DNA from: UBA7328 sp965247965
GTDB lineage: Bacteria; Bacteroidota; Bacteroidia; Chitinophagales; Saprospiraceae
Length of the DNA: 64,000 bases
Reading direction: 5' to 3'
Assembly: GCA_965247965.1 (NCBI GenBank)
Contig: OZ252053.1
Coordinates: 1,240,001-1,304,000, forward strand
Shown: positions 1 through 9,377 of the stretch, piece after piece
How positions within the stretch are numbered: position 1 is the stretch's first letter
Layout of the letters: each line of letters begins with the position of its first letter
The notes under the pieces: model-generated
Seen by the model: only the letters and a program-made list of their open reading frames with translations
The model's database searches: none
What the model was told of the DNA's origin: nothing
Translations under genes and position numbers: made by a program

Positions 1-489
1 AATGTATCTCTTATCAAAGTGATGAGTATGGCCCGATAGAGTCGGACTTCGAAAAAATCTGCCCCAATGAAGATGGCCAAATAACCATTACGATAACCGA
101 TGGATTTAATATTATCGTGGTCGACTCTATATATATTAACTCCCATCCCCCCTACAACATCGACGGTTGCGATAGTGAAGACGATCAAAACTGCGACGAT
201 ACCGAAAATGAAAAAGACAATGATACCGACGGCGATGGAACTGATAATGAATTCGACAACGACGACGACGGTGACGGTATACCGGATCTCATTGATACTA
301 CACCGCAAGGTCTGGATTCGGATATTGATGATGATGAGGTGAAAAACGAAGAAGACTGCGATTTAGACGGTGACAATTCTCCTAATCAACTGGACAACGA
401 TACGGATGGAGATCTGATCGACAACGAACTGGATCCGGATGACGACAATGACGGGATTTTGGATATTGATGATGAGAGTCCCCAAGGGC
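1..489 (+). repeat. Carrier-segment direct repeat, copy 1 (with 6863-7351)
   Basis: By eye this stretch matches 6863-7351 at a constant offset of 6862 nt, with three mismatches (positions 128, 424 and 455 or next to them). It encodes the acidic calcium-binding repeats. Similarity stops abruptly after the SPQG codons near 489, where the two proteins diverge completely. Copy 1 may continue upstream of the window. Confidence 0.93.
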
Positions 490-2975
490 CTGAAACCGAT
501 TGCCTTGCAATTTGCGAAGGTTCAAAAGGGGAATGCAGTGCGGATGTGTGCGGATGTGAGGATTTCGGTAAAAAAGGATTTTACTCTACACGAGTATATT
601 TCAATTCAACTGCTGCGCTCAAGGGAAATAAAGAAGGTTATAAAAAGAACCTAGTTGATACTGATCTCGAATTGAGCTTTGAAGACGATGACACTTATGT
701 TTCTGCCACTGAATTTTTTGAAGAAATCTTAAACGACCCTCTTCTGTCTTCAGAGCTTCCGCTCGAATATTTTATTACCGATAACAATTCCGATATTGGA
801 AATATAAGCTCTTTATTCGAATCTTCCGAGTTTGCTTTCTGGATTCATCTGTGTCCTAATCCAGATGATGGTAGCCAGGGATTGTTATACATAAAATACA
901 AAGCTCCTTACTTGCCGAGTTCCGGTCCATGCGCTATTCCCGGTTTAGAGAACTTCTTAAACGGCCTCGCAGAAAACAGCGAAGAGAATTTTGATGAGAC
1001 ATGTTATGCTTCGCCCGATCACCAGACGGGGTCAGTAATGCTCTGGCATATGCTGGGATTATCTGAGGCTCCATACGTCAATGAGGCGGATGAAGAAGCT
1101 AGTGGTAGCCCTGATTCACCTTACTGTGTCGGGACTACGTCATCCGAAACAATCTACGTTAATGCTGCTGGTATTCCTTTACGAATAAACGAGGAGCTTG
1201 AAGGGGAAAGTCACAGAGCAGTATTTGGCAGAGCACATCCCGATATTACACCGCCTGGAGCGGCGACAGGTTTCCATCTTTTTAATTCGGATGGGACTAA
1301 TTCATTCTATCGAGGTGTCATTATGCAAGAATCCAGAAGGCACTTAGGGTTTAGAAATGATATCAATTGTGAATCCAGAAGTTTTGATGAGCCGATAATA
1401 GAAACAAACGAGACTGTGACTGTTTTGGCCGGACACCCGTTTACCAGTGTTCCACCGGGCGGCAATATGGCAATACCTGATCGATGCAGATGGAGAGTAT
1501 TAGAATTCTATAATTATACTCCACAGGTACTTACAAATCTAACGGGTGAAGGGCCGATTCTAGATGCTCTAGCGTTTGAGGGTCTCCCAACAAACACCAT
1601 CAGCCAATTCGCCTGTCCGCCCTCCCCAATAACTGAAGAGCAATTTGATAATATCTCACAAGTGGATACGACAACCGCTCAATTCGACGCGAGTTTGGGA
1701 GGTATGCTTTACCGTACCAGGCTAGTCGATCACCTTGGAATAGAGAGAGAATATATCATTTTGATAAGACCACATGAGACTGAACCAGGAGAACTTGTTT
1801 ATCTGCTTTGGGATCCATATCTATGTGCCTGGCGGCCATATGTGCTTGTAGAGTCGCTGACTGACGACGAGGTATTATTTTCGATATTGACATTTGGTCT
1901 TGACCTAACAGGTGATGTAGTTGAGGTTGCCCTTGACCTCACATTTATTGGAGGAGTAGTGGTAGGTGCAGTTTATGTGTTAGCTGAGGGTGCATATGCT
2001 CCTTTGATTTTGTCTTTGGTTCCTTATGATAAGATTCTTAGTGGCGCAGCCCAAGCCATCAAAGGGGCCAAAAATATGCGCTTCATTTTTACCCAGGCAA
2101 AGGATGGGGTCAAAGTAGGCGACGAGATCAGGTTTGAGGAAGTTTATGCCATCTTTAAAGGCCTTGGACATACAGATGAAGTAGCTGACGATCTTATAGA
2201 GAAATTTGCCAAAGATCTCACTGATAATCTCGATCTGGCTTATATTTTCAAGAAGAATCCGGATGCAGTTAAGGCTTGGGAGAAGTTGTTCCATAATGCT
2301 ATCCCTGACGTAATTAGAACAAATACGACTTATCTAAGCGCCGTAAGCAAACAGCTTACGAATTATGGAGATGATGTAGTTTTTCAATTTGAAAGAGTTT
2401 TACCCAATATTCCTTCAAATAAATTAGATGATTTTTTCGCAAAACTTGATAATCCCAAAAGTATAGATCATATTAGATCGTTAGTCGGAGATTTTGAAAA
2501 TATCCCTGGAATAAGTTTGACATCTTATGTCTCCAACAGTTTGCCTAAAGTGGATATTCCTGCCCCTGCCACATGGGCTAACCCACTTCTTCAGCTACCA
2601 AGTCTTGCCGCTGAAACCTTCACAGATGTCACCGCGAAGACACTTTCGCCTGGCCAAAAGATTTACAGAGTTCTTGGAGAAGACCAACTTCCTGACGGAA
2701 GTTTTTGGATGTACTCGTTGCCAACAAGTAAGGCCGATTTCTTTGGAGGTACGGCTGTTCGTCCAGAATGGAATGCAGCCACTCATTATGTGGAATATAC
2801 AGTTCCGCCCAGTGGATTGAAGGTATGGGATGGCACTACAGCGAGGCAGCCTATTTTAGATGACGTCGGAACGGTTCATTTGCCCGGAGGTAAGACGCAA
2901 ATATACATTCCCGATGCTCTGAGGCAAGTTGGGAATGATTTTGAAAACCTACCTTTAAAACTTATGAATTGGTAA
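1..2975 (+). CDS. Polymorphic toxin A, large secreted-type protein with ART-like C-terminal tip (5' end outside window)
   Basis: The reading frame is open from the first complete codon (position 3), so the N-terminus lies outside the window and about 990 residues are visible. Order: acidic Asp/Gly repeats of thrombospondin type 3 style (nt ~160-500, DxDGDG motifs, probably calcium binding); a Cys-containing globular part; a segment starting at ETVTVLAG (nt ~1410) that is paralogous to the next toxin; a hydrophobic pre-toxin stretch (nt ~1930-2030); then a C-terminal domain (nt ~2640-2950) with YRVLG, GSFW and GGKTQIYIP. These three motifs could be the R-S-Q/E core of an ADP-ribosyltransferase fold (inference). 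The stop lies 2 nt before a small gene, the usual toxin/immunity layout. The exact toxin activity is uncertain. Confidence 0.8.
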   Translation, partial: CISYQSDEYGPIESDFEKICPNEDGQITITITDGFNIIVVDSIYINSHPPYNIDGCDSEDDQNCDDTENEKDNDTDGDGTDNEFDNDDDGDGIPDLIDTTPQGLDSDIDDDEVKNEEDCDLDGDNSPNQLDNDTDGDLIDNELDPDDDNDGILDIDDESPQGPETDCLAICEGSKGECSADVCGCEDFGKKGFYSTRVYFNSTAALKGNKEGYKKNLVDTDLELSFEDDDTYVSATEFFEEILNDPLLSSELPLEYFITDNNSDIGNISSLFESSEFAFWIHLCPNPDDGSQGLLYIKYKAPYLPSSGPCAIPGLENFLNGLAENSEENFDETCYASPDHQTGSVMLWHMLGLSEAPYVNEADEEASGSPDSPYCVGTTSSETIYVNAAGIPLRINEELEGESHRAVFGRAHPDITPPGAATGFHLFNSDGTNSFYRGVIMQESRRHLGFRNDINCESRSFDEPIIETNETVTVLAGHPFTSVPPGGNMAIPDRCRWRVLEFYNYTPQVLTNLTGEGPILDALAFEGLPTNTISQFACPPSPITEEQFDNISQVDTTTAQFDASLGGMLYRTRLVDHLGIEREYIILIRPHETEPGELVYLLWDPYLCAWRPYVLVESLTDDEVLFSILTFGLDLTGDVVEVALDLTFIGGVVVGAVYVLAEGAYAPLILSLVPYDKILSGAAQAIKGAKNMRFIFTQAKDGVKVGDEIRFEEVYAIFKGLGHTDEVADDLIEKFAKDLTDNLDLAYIFKKNPDAVKAWEKLFHNAIPDVIRTNTTYLSAVSKQLTNYGDDVVFQFERVLPNIPSNKLDDFFAKLDNPKSIDHIRSLVGDFENIPGISLTSYVSNSLPKVDIPAPATWANPLLQLPSLAAETFTDVTAKTLSPGQKIYRVLGEDQLPDGSFWMYSLPTSKADFFGGTAVRPEWNAATHYVEYTVPPSGLKVWDGTTARQPILDDVGTVHLPGGKTQIYIPDALRQVGNDFENLPLKLMNW

Positions 2976-2977
2976 AT

Positions 2978-3358
2978 ATGAAAAGAGAAGATCACTATTG
3001 TTTAATAAGAAATAAGATAGCTTCAATTTTTTCAGAGTTACTTCTTATTGTCGAGGCGATAAAAGATGATTTTGAAAAAGAAAATCGCCAACATCCACGA
3101 CTAACGATGAAGGTTGTTAATTATCATCTTGATATCGTGCGCAGACATCAAAGTCATTACCATGGCTCATCAGACAAAGATTTGCCTATTGACAAATTAA
3201 TTCAATCTACTTCAAGAAGTATTAGCAGTTTTTACAGAGAATTCGACAACCCTTTTCGAGGTTCGCAAAGGTGGTATCAGCGAATTGTACAGTTATTGGA
3301 TCAATTGTCGCAAGAGTCTAGAGAATTGGACAGGTTGTTGGAAATGGAAGAAGAATAA
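2978..3358 (+). CDS. Candidate immunity protein for toxin A
   Basis: A 126-residue soluble protein with no signal peptide or membrane segment, mostly helical in character (RNKIASIFSELLLIVEAI, then a Glu-rich C-terminus ending EMEEE). I chose the ATG at 2978, 2 nt after the toxin stop, over an in-frame TTG at 2969 that overlaps the toxin. No family was recognised. The call rests on position (directly after a toxin C-terminus, directly before the next toxin) and on size. A soluble immunity protein fits a toxin acting in the cytoplasm, as an ADP-ribosyltransferase-like tip would. Confidence 0.6.
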   Translation: MKREDHYCLIRNKIASIFSELLLIVEAIKDDFEKENRQHPRLTMKVVNYHLDIVRRHQSHYHGSSDKDLPIDKLIQSTSRSISSFYREFDNPFRGSQRWYQRIVQLLDQLSQESRELDRLLEMEEE

Positions 3359-4552
3359 ATGAAGAATTTTCAAAACATAAAACTTATTTTAAGAACATTG
3401 GCAATTTTATTCTTACTTCTGTATTTCAATTTGAGTTTTAGTGAATATTTATTAAATACAGGTGAGACTGTGACTGTCGTAGCGGGTAATGCTTTTGGAA
3501 ACTTTCCAGACGGTGGAAATATCATTGTTCCCGAAGATTGCGATTTCAGAATCAACAGCTTTAATGAATATACCCCTTCCGTTCCAACAAACCTCACAGG
3601 AGCAGGGCCAATTATTGAAAAAATTGTTTTTGGCCAGGTACCCACATTTAGTTATAGTGAGTTCATATGTGCCCCCGCACCCATAACACAGGAGCAATTT
3701 GACAATTTCGCGACTTTGGATATGTCCACAGGCCTTATAGATGAAAAGCTCGGGGGTTTGGTTTTTAGAGTGAACTTACACGATCATCTTGAATTTCTGA
3801 GGGAGTACATTGTAGTTACACGACCCCGTCCTGGTGAACCAGGAATGGATTATATCCTTTGGGATCCATACATATGTGGATGGCGGCAATACTTTGCAGC
3901 ACCTCCGATATCGCACGAAGAGATTGTAGAAGCACTCCTAATCGATTTATTAAACATTGGAGGCGATGTTGTAGAATTTGTCCTGGATTTCACGGTCGTA
4001 GGAGGTGCGGCAGTGGGGGTTTTCTATGTTCTGAATGAGGGGAATGCCGTACCACTTATTCTTTCCTTAATCCCAGGTGATCAAATTGTCTCTACAACTT
4101 ATAGGGCTGTCAGAAAGCTAAAATTTGTATTTACCGTAGATAAGGGAACAGTGAAGGCAGGTCAATCTCTTGATTTTGGTGTTGTGCATGGATTATTCAA
4201 AAACCTGGGACACAGTGACGATGTTGCGGATAATCTTGTGGCTCAGATTGCCGGGGATATTCATGCAAATCCGGATTTGGCTTATCTTTTTAAGGAGAAT
4301 CCAGAGACCATTAAGGCATGGGAATTTGCAATTAATTGCCCTCAAGGCGTAAGATCTAACACTAATGTTCTTTCAGGAATATTTACAGCACTTCAAAGAG
4401 GAATAAAAAATGTTGATGATGTATTAGCTAATGCAAATGTACCTTATATTACGAAAAGTACCGTGGAACACATTTTAAGAGGAACTAATGGGGGTGGTAT
4501 TCATCATATATCTGCATTACAAGCAAATACGGGCTTAAAATTATATGAGTAG
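3359..4552 (+). CDS. Polymorphic toxin B: signal peptide + shared pre-toxin module + short EndoU-like tip
   Basis: The ATG follows the preceding TAA without a gap. Residues ~1-28 form a signal peptide with a long hydrophobic core. From LNTGETVTVVAG to about residue 325 the protein is paralogous to the middle of toxin A (shared ILWDPYICGWR, the hydrophobic GGAAVGVFYVL segment, GLFKNLGHSDDVADNL). After NPETIKAWE the two diverge. The last ~65 residues contain VEHILRGTNGGGIHH, which resembles the HIL-G...GGGHH core of bacterial EndoU ribonucleases (family resemblance, not tested). The protein then stops after LKLYE, earlier than a full EndoU domain (~110-130 aa), so the tip may be truncated. It reads as an orphan tip module that gained its own signal peptide. 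Confidence 0.75.
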   Translation: MKNFQNIKLILRTLAILFLLLYFNLSFSEYLLNTGETVTVVAGNAFGNFPDGGNIIVPEDCDFRINSFNEYTPSVPTNLTGAGPIIEKIVFGQVPTFSYSEFICAPAPITQEQFDNFATLDMSTGLIDEKLGGLVFRVNLHDHLEFLREYIVVTRPRPGEPGMDYILWDPYICGWRQYFAAPPISHEEIVEALLIDLLNIGGDVVEFVLDFTVVGGAAVGVFYVLNEGNAVPLILSLIPGDQIVSTTYRAVRKLKFVFTVDKGTVKAGQSLDFGVVHGLFKNLGHSDDVADNLVAQIAGDIHANPDLAYLFKENPETIKAWEFAINCPQGVRSNTNVLSGIFTALQRGIKNVDDVLANANVPYITKSTVEHILRGTNGGGIHHISALQANTGLKLYE

Positions 4553-4554
4553 GT

Positions 4555-4938
4555 ATGATTAGTAAAATAAAATACAAGGAGGACGAATACAAGTATCCTA
4601 TAATCTTTAATTACTTCCACCCTTTTCTTGTTCGGTTTGGAGTCAAGAATGGAATCGAGTACTTAACGACAGAATCTTATGAATTAGAAGAGGCTCATTT
4701 AAAAGAATTTGCTGAAGTAGTAAAAAAAGCACTAATAGAATTGCTCGAAGATTGCTATGAGGAACCTTCACATAAAAATAGATCTAAACATCCAGGGAGA
4801 TATGAAAAAATATATGTAGATGGCGTGAAGTATGCTGTCGACTATCGAAAGGATTACGTAGGGAAAATTTTATATGGATTAAATTATCTTTTAGAATGGA
4901 CATCTAAACATATAAAGACCAATGTTGAAGAAGAATAA
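4555..4938 (+). CDS. Candidate immunity protein for toxin B
   Basis: A 127-residue soluble protein starting 2 nt after the toxin B stop (TAG, then GT, then ATG). It is rich in charged and aromatic residues (YKYPIIFNYFHPF, EDCYEEPSHKNR) and ends in EEE, like the preceding immunity candidate. There is no signal peptide or membrane helix. Function is inferred from position. No family was recognised. Confidence 0.55.
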   Translation: MISKIKYKEDEYKYPIIFNYFHPFLVRFGVKNGIEYLTTESYELEEAHLKEFAEVVKKALIELLEDCYEEPSHKNRSKHPGRYEKIYVDGVKYAVDYRKDYVGKILYGLNYLLEWTSKHIKTNVEEE

Positions 4939-4971
4939 TTAAACTAATTGTTTCCTAAGTCCTTGTTTTAA

Positions 4972-5236
4972 AATAAAAGCATCGAGAAAGTCGATGACAG
5001 ATTGTTTGAGATCATCATCGAGGTTCTGATTTTAGAAGAATATAAAAATTGGCAATTGAAATATGAAAGTTGCAAATTACCTGGGGTGATACCAGAGGCT
5101 AAAAAAGATGAGTTGGTTATAGTTCCACGTTCTGCAGTCAAAGTGGAATATTGGAAAGAGAAAGGCTAGTTTCCCAGCTGTTGATCAAGCAACCGGTGAA
5201 CAGATTACTGAAATTTTAATAGAGCAAATTAATTGA
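4972..5236 (+). pseudogene. Decayed toxin or immunity gene fragment, frameshifted
   Basis: Frame 1 is open from 4972 to the TAG at 5167 with no start codon and reads like coding sequence (IEKVDDRLFEIIIEVL, LPGVIPEAKKDELVIVPR). From 5162 frame 2 continues sensibly to the TGA at 5234 (ASFPAVDQATGEQITEIL). Joining the two needs one frameshift near 5162-5168. It probably marks an older toxin/immunity pair in the island. The family is unknown. Confidence 0.45.
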
Positions 5237-5311
5237 TGATTAAGTTTTTAAACAGATTAAAAAAGAGATACGGGTCACACGTAATTGAGCAAATTGATAA
5301 AACCCCCGCTG

Positions 5312-5332
5312 TTTGAAGTTTGCAACTTCAAA
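5312..5332. repeat. Palindromic 'AAGTT' element a, upstream of toxin C
   Basis: Nine-base arms TTTGAAGTT and AACTTCAAA around TGC, preceded by CCCCCGCTG and followed by C-rich sequence (CACCCCTCT, ATTCCCCC). Related elements lie at 5540, 13512 and 25779. It sits 167 bp before the toxin C start. The rest of 5237-5499 shows no gene. Confidence 0.8.
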
Positions 5333-5499
5333 GAGATATGTAAAAGGAAAGCACCCCTCTAAAGAGCGACCCTCCATAAAATTCCCCCTTATTGAAAAGA
5401 TGCCCAAAGGATTATTTGTCTCGCAGAAACGGAGCAAGGATAATTCATATGGAAAAGGAAAATTGACATTGAAAGAACACTGAAATTATTTGAAAAGAG

Positions 5500-8400
5500 A
5501 TGACAACACTGAAGGGCCTTAATTCAAAAGATGATATGAGTCCGAAGTTACAAACTTCGGACAGCGGGATGGACGAGATGCGATGCATGTTCCCGGATAC
5601 CGATACGACTAGATTGAGAGAGGTGATGGAAGCGTTTAATAGACATAAGGATGCGTTTGAGATCAATACACCCTTGAGGATTGCACATTTCTTGGGACAG
5701 ATTGCTGTCGAAAGCAGTTTTCCTCCGGCCGGTCTTGCCCCATTTGAGGCCCTACAGGAGAGTTGTAATTACTCGAATGTAAGAAATACAGATTGGGGTA
5801 CGCGTTATTGTCATTTCTATGTGGGCTTTGAAGACACAACATTGAACGATTGTACACACTCTTGTGTCACAGGTACACTTTCACTAATGGAAGATGGATG
5901 CCCGGAGCCAATCAAAACCGATTTGCCTGAATGCACTCCTATAGAAGCTATCTGTGACGACGGCGTGGACAATGACGGCGACGGGCTGGTAGATTGCGAC
6001 GACGAGGAGTGCATGGATTCGACAATTTGCGATCCCGAAATATACTGCGAGATATTGAGCTTGATCACGATCACACAAAGGGATTTTAATCAATTGCACT
6101 ATTCGTTTGAGCGGGATGGGTCTTTGGATCATACTTTGTCGAGGCTGGGGGAATTGGGGTTGAGTACAGCGTTAACGCAACAGTTAATTAACAATCTACA
6201 AACTGTCCGATACGACATAGAAGATAGCTTCCTCAGCGGGACGTACAGCTATAAAGATTCCGTATATCTGAGATTGGCCACGATGAGACAAAATTTCTTA
6301 TCGTGGAAAATGAATGCATTTACCAAGTATCCGGTATTAGAGTCTACCTCCTTCGCCAGGAAATTCATCCTGAAATCAAGCGGTGGTGAAGAACAGCCAA
6401 GCGAAGAGGCGTGCGAAGAGATCATCAAAATACTTATTGATGGGGCATGCGAAAATCAAGAAAGCGCTCTAAGTTGTCATGGGATAGCCAATGTGGCCGG
6501 TTCTGGACAGACGTTCCTTTATTTTGAACCCAATATCTCACCACACCTCTTAAACAAATCAAGAATATATGATCTCGCTAATGGTATAGAATTCGTAACA
6601 AGTTTTAAGCCTTCATCTACATATGAACGAGTATCTGGCCAGGGACCTTTCCTTGTGATAACCCAGGATGTTTTCGGATGCATTACAAGCTGTATCATCG
6701 AACCCGAAGCCTGCAGTGTAGATGAGGACGGACAACATATCGATTTCGACACGATCAACGTGACACATGGAGCCTGTATTAGAAGCGACATTCTTATCCA
6801 AGGGGCTTTATCCTGCGGCACTTTGGTGGAAGTATTGTTCAATTTGGATATTTTGAAAGCTGAATGTATCTCTTATCAAAGTGATGAGTATGGCCCGATA
6901 GAGTCGGACTTCGAAAAAATCTGCCCCAATGAAGATGGCCAAATAACCATTACGATAACCGATGGATTTAATATTATCGTGGTCGACTCCATATATATTA
7001 ACTCCCATCCCCCCTACAACATCGACGGTTGCGATAGTGAAGACGATCAAAACTGCGACGATACCGAAAATGAAAAAGACAATGATACCGACGGCGATGG
7101 AACTGATAATGAATTCGACAACGACGACGACGGTGACGGTATACCGGATCTCATTGATACTACACCGCAAGGTCTGGATTCGGATATTGATGATGATGAG
7201 GTGAAAAACGAAGAAGACTGCGATTTAGACGGTGACAATTCTCCTAATCAACTGGACAACGATACGGATGGAGATCTGATCTACAACGAACTGGATCCGG
7301 ATGACGACAATGACGGCATTTTGGATATTGATGATGAGAGTCCCCAAGGGCTGGAGACTGAATGCATTGAAGATTGTATGACAACTGATGACGAGGACAG
7401 CGATGGACTTGCTGGATGTGAGGACCCAGATTGTATGCCACAGCTTGTGGTACAGAAAATCGAAGTTGGCGAGTCCGAATGCGGTGAAAATAATGGCACG
7501 ATCAGCGTGCAACTAGCTGGTAATCAGTCATTTGAGAATTTTCGGATATGCGTAGGCGATAGCTGTAGTAAGTACGGGGTAAGCACACTTGAAGGCATTG
7601 CGCTAGGAGAATATACACTCACTATTGAGAAACAAGGTGGCTGTGCTATTCAATATACCCCTGCTATTTCACTAGACAGTGACAGTGATGGCATTTTAAA
7701 CGGCACCGACAAAGACATAAATAATGACAGCATCCCTAATATCGAACAGACAGGTGATAATGATGACCCCGATGGAGATGGAATCATTAATTTACATGAC
7801 TATGACGATGACAATGATGGGATACTTGATGAGGCGGATACCACCCCTTATGGACCTTCAGAAGAGGTGTGTAACAACGACATAGATGACGACGGAAACG
7901 GTTTAATTGATTGTGATGAACTTGACTGCCTCATTGAATCAACTACAAATGCCAAAGGAAATCAGATCGTTCTAAAATCACTAGATGATTGTATTCCAGG
8001 GGATGACTTCGAGGCATGCCTGGTGATATATGGTGATGCTATAAGCCAATTGACCAATTCTGCAGAAGAAGGCCGGATTATTTGTGAAAAGATTAGTTTC
8101 ATTTTGGATACTATTAAAACAGATCCATTTGTTTTCTTTAGAAATTGTTTTGATCCTGATGATCCAAATTCTATTTGGATTGATTTAGCTGCATTTACTG
8201 TACCAGAAGTGATTCGTGCTGAAGTAGAGAATAGGAATGACTTTGGGAGTGACGCCTGGTTTGTGCAGGACATACAAGATGCTGAGGGAACGGTAGTCAA
8301 TGCTGATTTTTATAGTGTGAATTTGGGATCAGATTTAATGATCAATGGTCAACCTGTTACACCTCAAGAGATATTTGAATACATAAGATTAAATTTCACA

Positions 8401-8967
8401 GATTTTGACGATGGATGTAATTCGACTTTTGTATTGAATACCGGGGCTTCGAATGAACAGGATGAAGAAAGATGGCTTTCGGATGATCCTGTGGGGGCTG
8501 TTGTGGATATTGATATTGAGCCTGCAACTGATCCTTTACTACAATTATTTCCTGACGACGACGCTACTGTTGTTACATCACACTATGCGAATGATCCAAA
8601 TACCAATGAATTTTCATGGACCTTTTCTACAATCTCAACACCATTTGGAATAAATGGAGATCATCCTGTAAGCGGACATCGTCAATTCGGTATTACAATT
8701 GATCCGAATACAAATGAATGGACTTTTTATGTGAGAGGTCTTGATAGGGTAACTGACAATTGGGTACCCTTCATCGACAATAATAACTTAGTTCTAGGAG
8801 GCGGCCACGACCTTTGGACGTGCGTCATGGATAATGTGGCACAGCTCTTTAATGGAGAAGTGAATGAACCCGTAATTCACAGGCCTGATTGGGAAGAAGT
8901 TAAGAATAAAATCTTAGAATTCGAAATTTCTGACATCATTGATTGTATTAGCTTTATGAAACCATGA
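5500..8967 (+). CDS. Polymorphic toxin C: GH19-like N-terminal piece, calcium-binding repeats, novel C-terminal tip
   Basis: 1155 residues. Residues ~35-95 resemble the start of a family 19 chitinase/endolysin (NTPLRIAHFLGQIAVESS, then EALQESCNYS, keeping both expected Glu positions), but the rest of that domain is missing. Next come a Cys-bracketed motif (DDGVDNDGDGLVDCDDEEC), a Cys-rich region, the acidic repeats identical to those of toxin A, a second Cys-bracketed motif (nt ~7870-7930) and a C-terminal domain with HPVSGHRQFGI and TFYVRGLDRVTD. I know the HPVSG/RQFG pattern from ends of Rhs-type toxins but cannot assign an activity. There is no signal peptide; an ATG at 5569 is an alternative start lying after a palindromic repeat. 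The stop overlaps the next gene (ATGA). Confidence 0.75.
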   Translation: MTTLKGLNSKDDMSPKLQTSDSGMDEMRCMFPDTDTTRLREVMEAFNRHKDAFEINTPLRIAHFLGQIAVESSFPPAGLAPFEALQESCNYSNVRNTDWGTRYCHFYVGFEDTTLNDCTHSCVTGTLSLMEDGCPEPIKTDLPECTPIEAICDDGVDNDGDGLVDCDDEECMDSTICDPEIYCEILSLITITQRDFNQLHYSFERDGSLDHTLSRLGELGLSTALTQQLINNLQTVRYDIEDSFLSGTYSYKDSVYLRLATMRQNFLSWKMNAFTKYPVLESTSFARKFILKSSGGEEQPSEEACEEIIKILIDGACENQESALSCHGIANVAGSGQTFLYFEPNISPHLLNKSRIYDLANGIEFVTSFKPSSTYERVSGQGPFLVITQDVFGCITSCIIEPEACSVDEDGQHIDFDTINVTHGACIRSDILIQGALSCGTLVEVLFNLDILKAECISYQSDEYGPIESDFEKICPNEDGQITITITDGFNIIVVDSIYINSHPPYNIDGCDSEDDQNCDDTENEKDNDTDGDGTDNEFDNDDDGDGIPDLIDTTPQGLDSDIDDDEVKNEEDCDLDGDNSPNQLDNDTDGDLIYNELDPDDDNDGILDIDDESPQGLETECIEDCMTTDDEDSDGLAGCEDPDCMPQLVVQKIEVGESECGENNGTISVQLAGNQSFENFRICVGDSCSKYGVSTLEGIALGEYTLTIEKQGGCAIQYTPAISLDSDSDGILNGTDKDINNDSIPNIEQTGDNDDPDGDGIINLHDYDDDNDGILDEADTTPYGPSEEVCNNDIDDDGNGLIDCDELDCLIESTTNAKGNQIVLKSLDDCIPGDDFEACLVIYGDAISQLTNSAEEGRIICEKISFILDTIKTDPFVFFRNCFDPDDPNSIWIDLAAFTVPEVIRAEVENRNDFGSDAWFVQDIQDAEGTVVNADFYSVNLGSDLMINGQPVTPQEIFEYIRLNFTDFDDGCNSTFVLNTGASNEQDEERWLSDDPVGAVVDIDIEPATDPLLQLFPDDDATVVTSHYANDPNTNEFSWTFSTISTPFGINGDHPVSGHRQFGITIDPNTNEWTFYVRGLDRVTDNWVPFIDNNNLVLGGGHDLWTCVMDNVAQLFNGEVNEPVIHRPDWEEVKNKILEFEISDIIDCISFMKP
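5540..5562. repeat. Palindromic 'AAGTT' element b, inside the toxin C N-terminus
   Basis: Ten-base arms GTCCGAAGTT and AACTTCGGAC around ACA. It lies within the first 22 codons of the frame and is translated as SPKLQTSD, so the annotated N-terminus is partly repeat-derived. This suggests the original 5' end was replaced. Confidence 0.85.
6863..7351 (+). repeat. Carrier-segment direct repeat, copy 2 (with 1-489)
   Basis: Near-identical to the window start. The shared stretch ends after CCCCAAGGG, where toxin C continues into a second Cys-rich segment and toxin A into a different domain. The near-identity at DNA level implies recent duplication or gene conversion. Confidence 0.93.
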
Positions 8968-9377
8968 TTGAGAATATGAATAGGAGGTTTAAACTTATTG
9001 TTGGAATTTTTTTCATATATGTTGTAACCACCACTATTATGATCTTACTTTTCCTTTTACAATATGAATTGAATCACATTGAAAAAAGTTATGGTGATTA
9101 CGTTTCATTATACTTATTCCCATTTTATGCTTTAGTTTTCAACCTCATACTTTTCTTGATATTCCGAATTCTCGATAAATTTAGAAGAGAAGCTGACTTT
9201 ATTAAAATTGTAAAACTATTATTGATTTTTTTATGTGCGTCAGGCATATTATATCTTATTTCTTTCAATAAAATATTTTCTCAAATAATGTGGTGGTCAT
9301 TTTGGCTTTCCATGAATATCTGGTGCTTGCACAAGTTTATTCAACCTTTATACCGGAAGGAAAATCTAAATGGATAA
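8964..9377 (+). CDS. Candidate integral-membrane immunity protein for toxin C
   Basis: 137 residues with about four hydrophobic segments (LIVGIFFIYVVTTTIMILLF; LYLFPFYALVFNLILFLIF; IVKLLLIFLCASGILYLI; IMWWSFWLSMNIWCL). The ATG overlaps the toxin TGA by four bases, so the two are translationally coupled. It ends in PLYRKENLNG, reminiscent of the KRYYMKEN ends of the three membrane proteins that follow. A membrane-embedded immunity protein suggests the toxin acts on the inner membrane or in the periplasm (inference). Confidence 0.65.
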   Translation: MIENMNRRFKLIVGIFFIYVVTTTIMILLFLLQYELNHIEKSYGDYVSLYLFPFYALVFNLILFLIFRILDKFRREADFIKIVKLLLIFLCASGILYLISFNKIFSQIMWWSFWLSMNIWCLHKFIQPLYRKENLNG

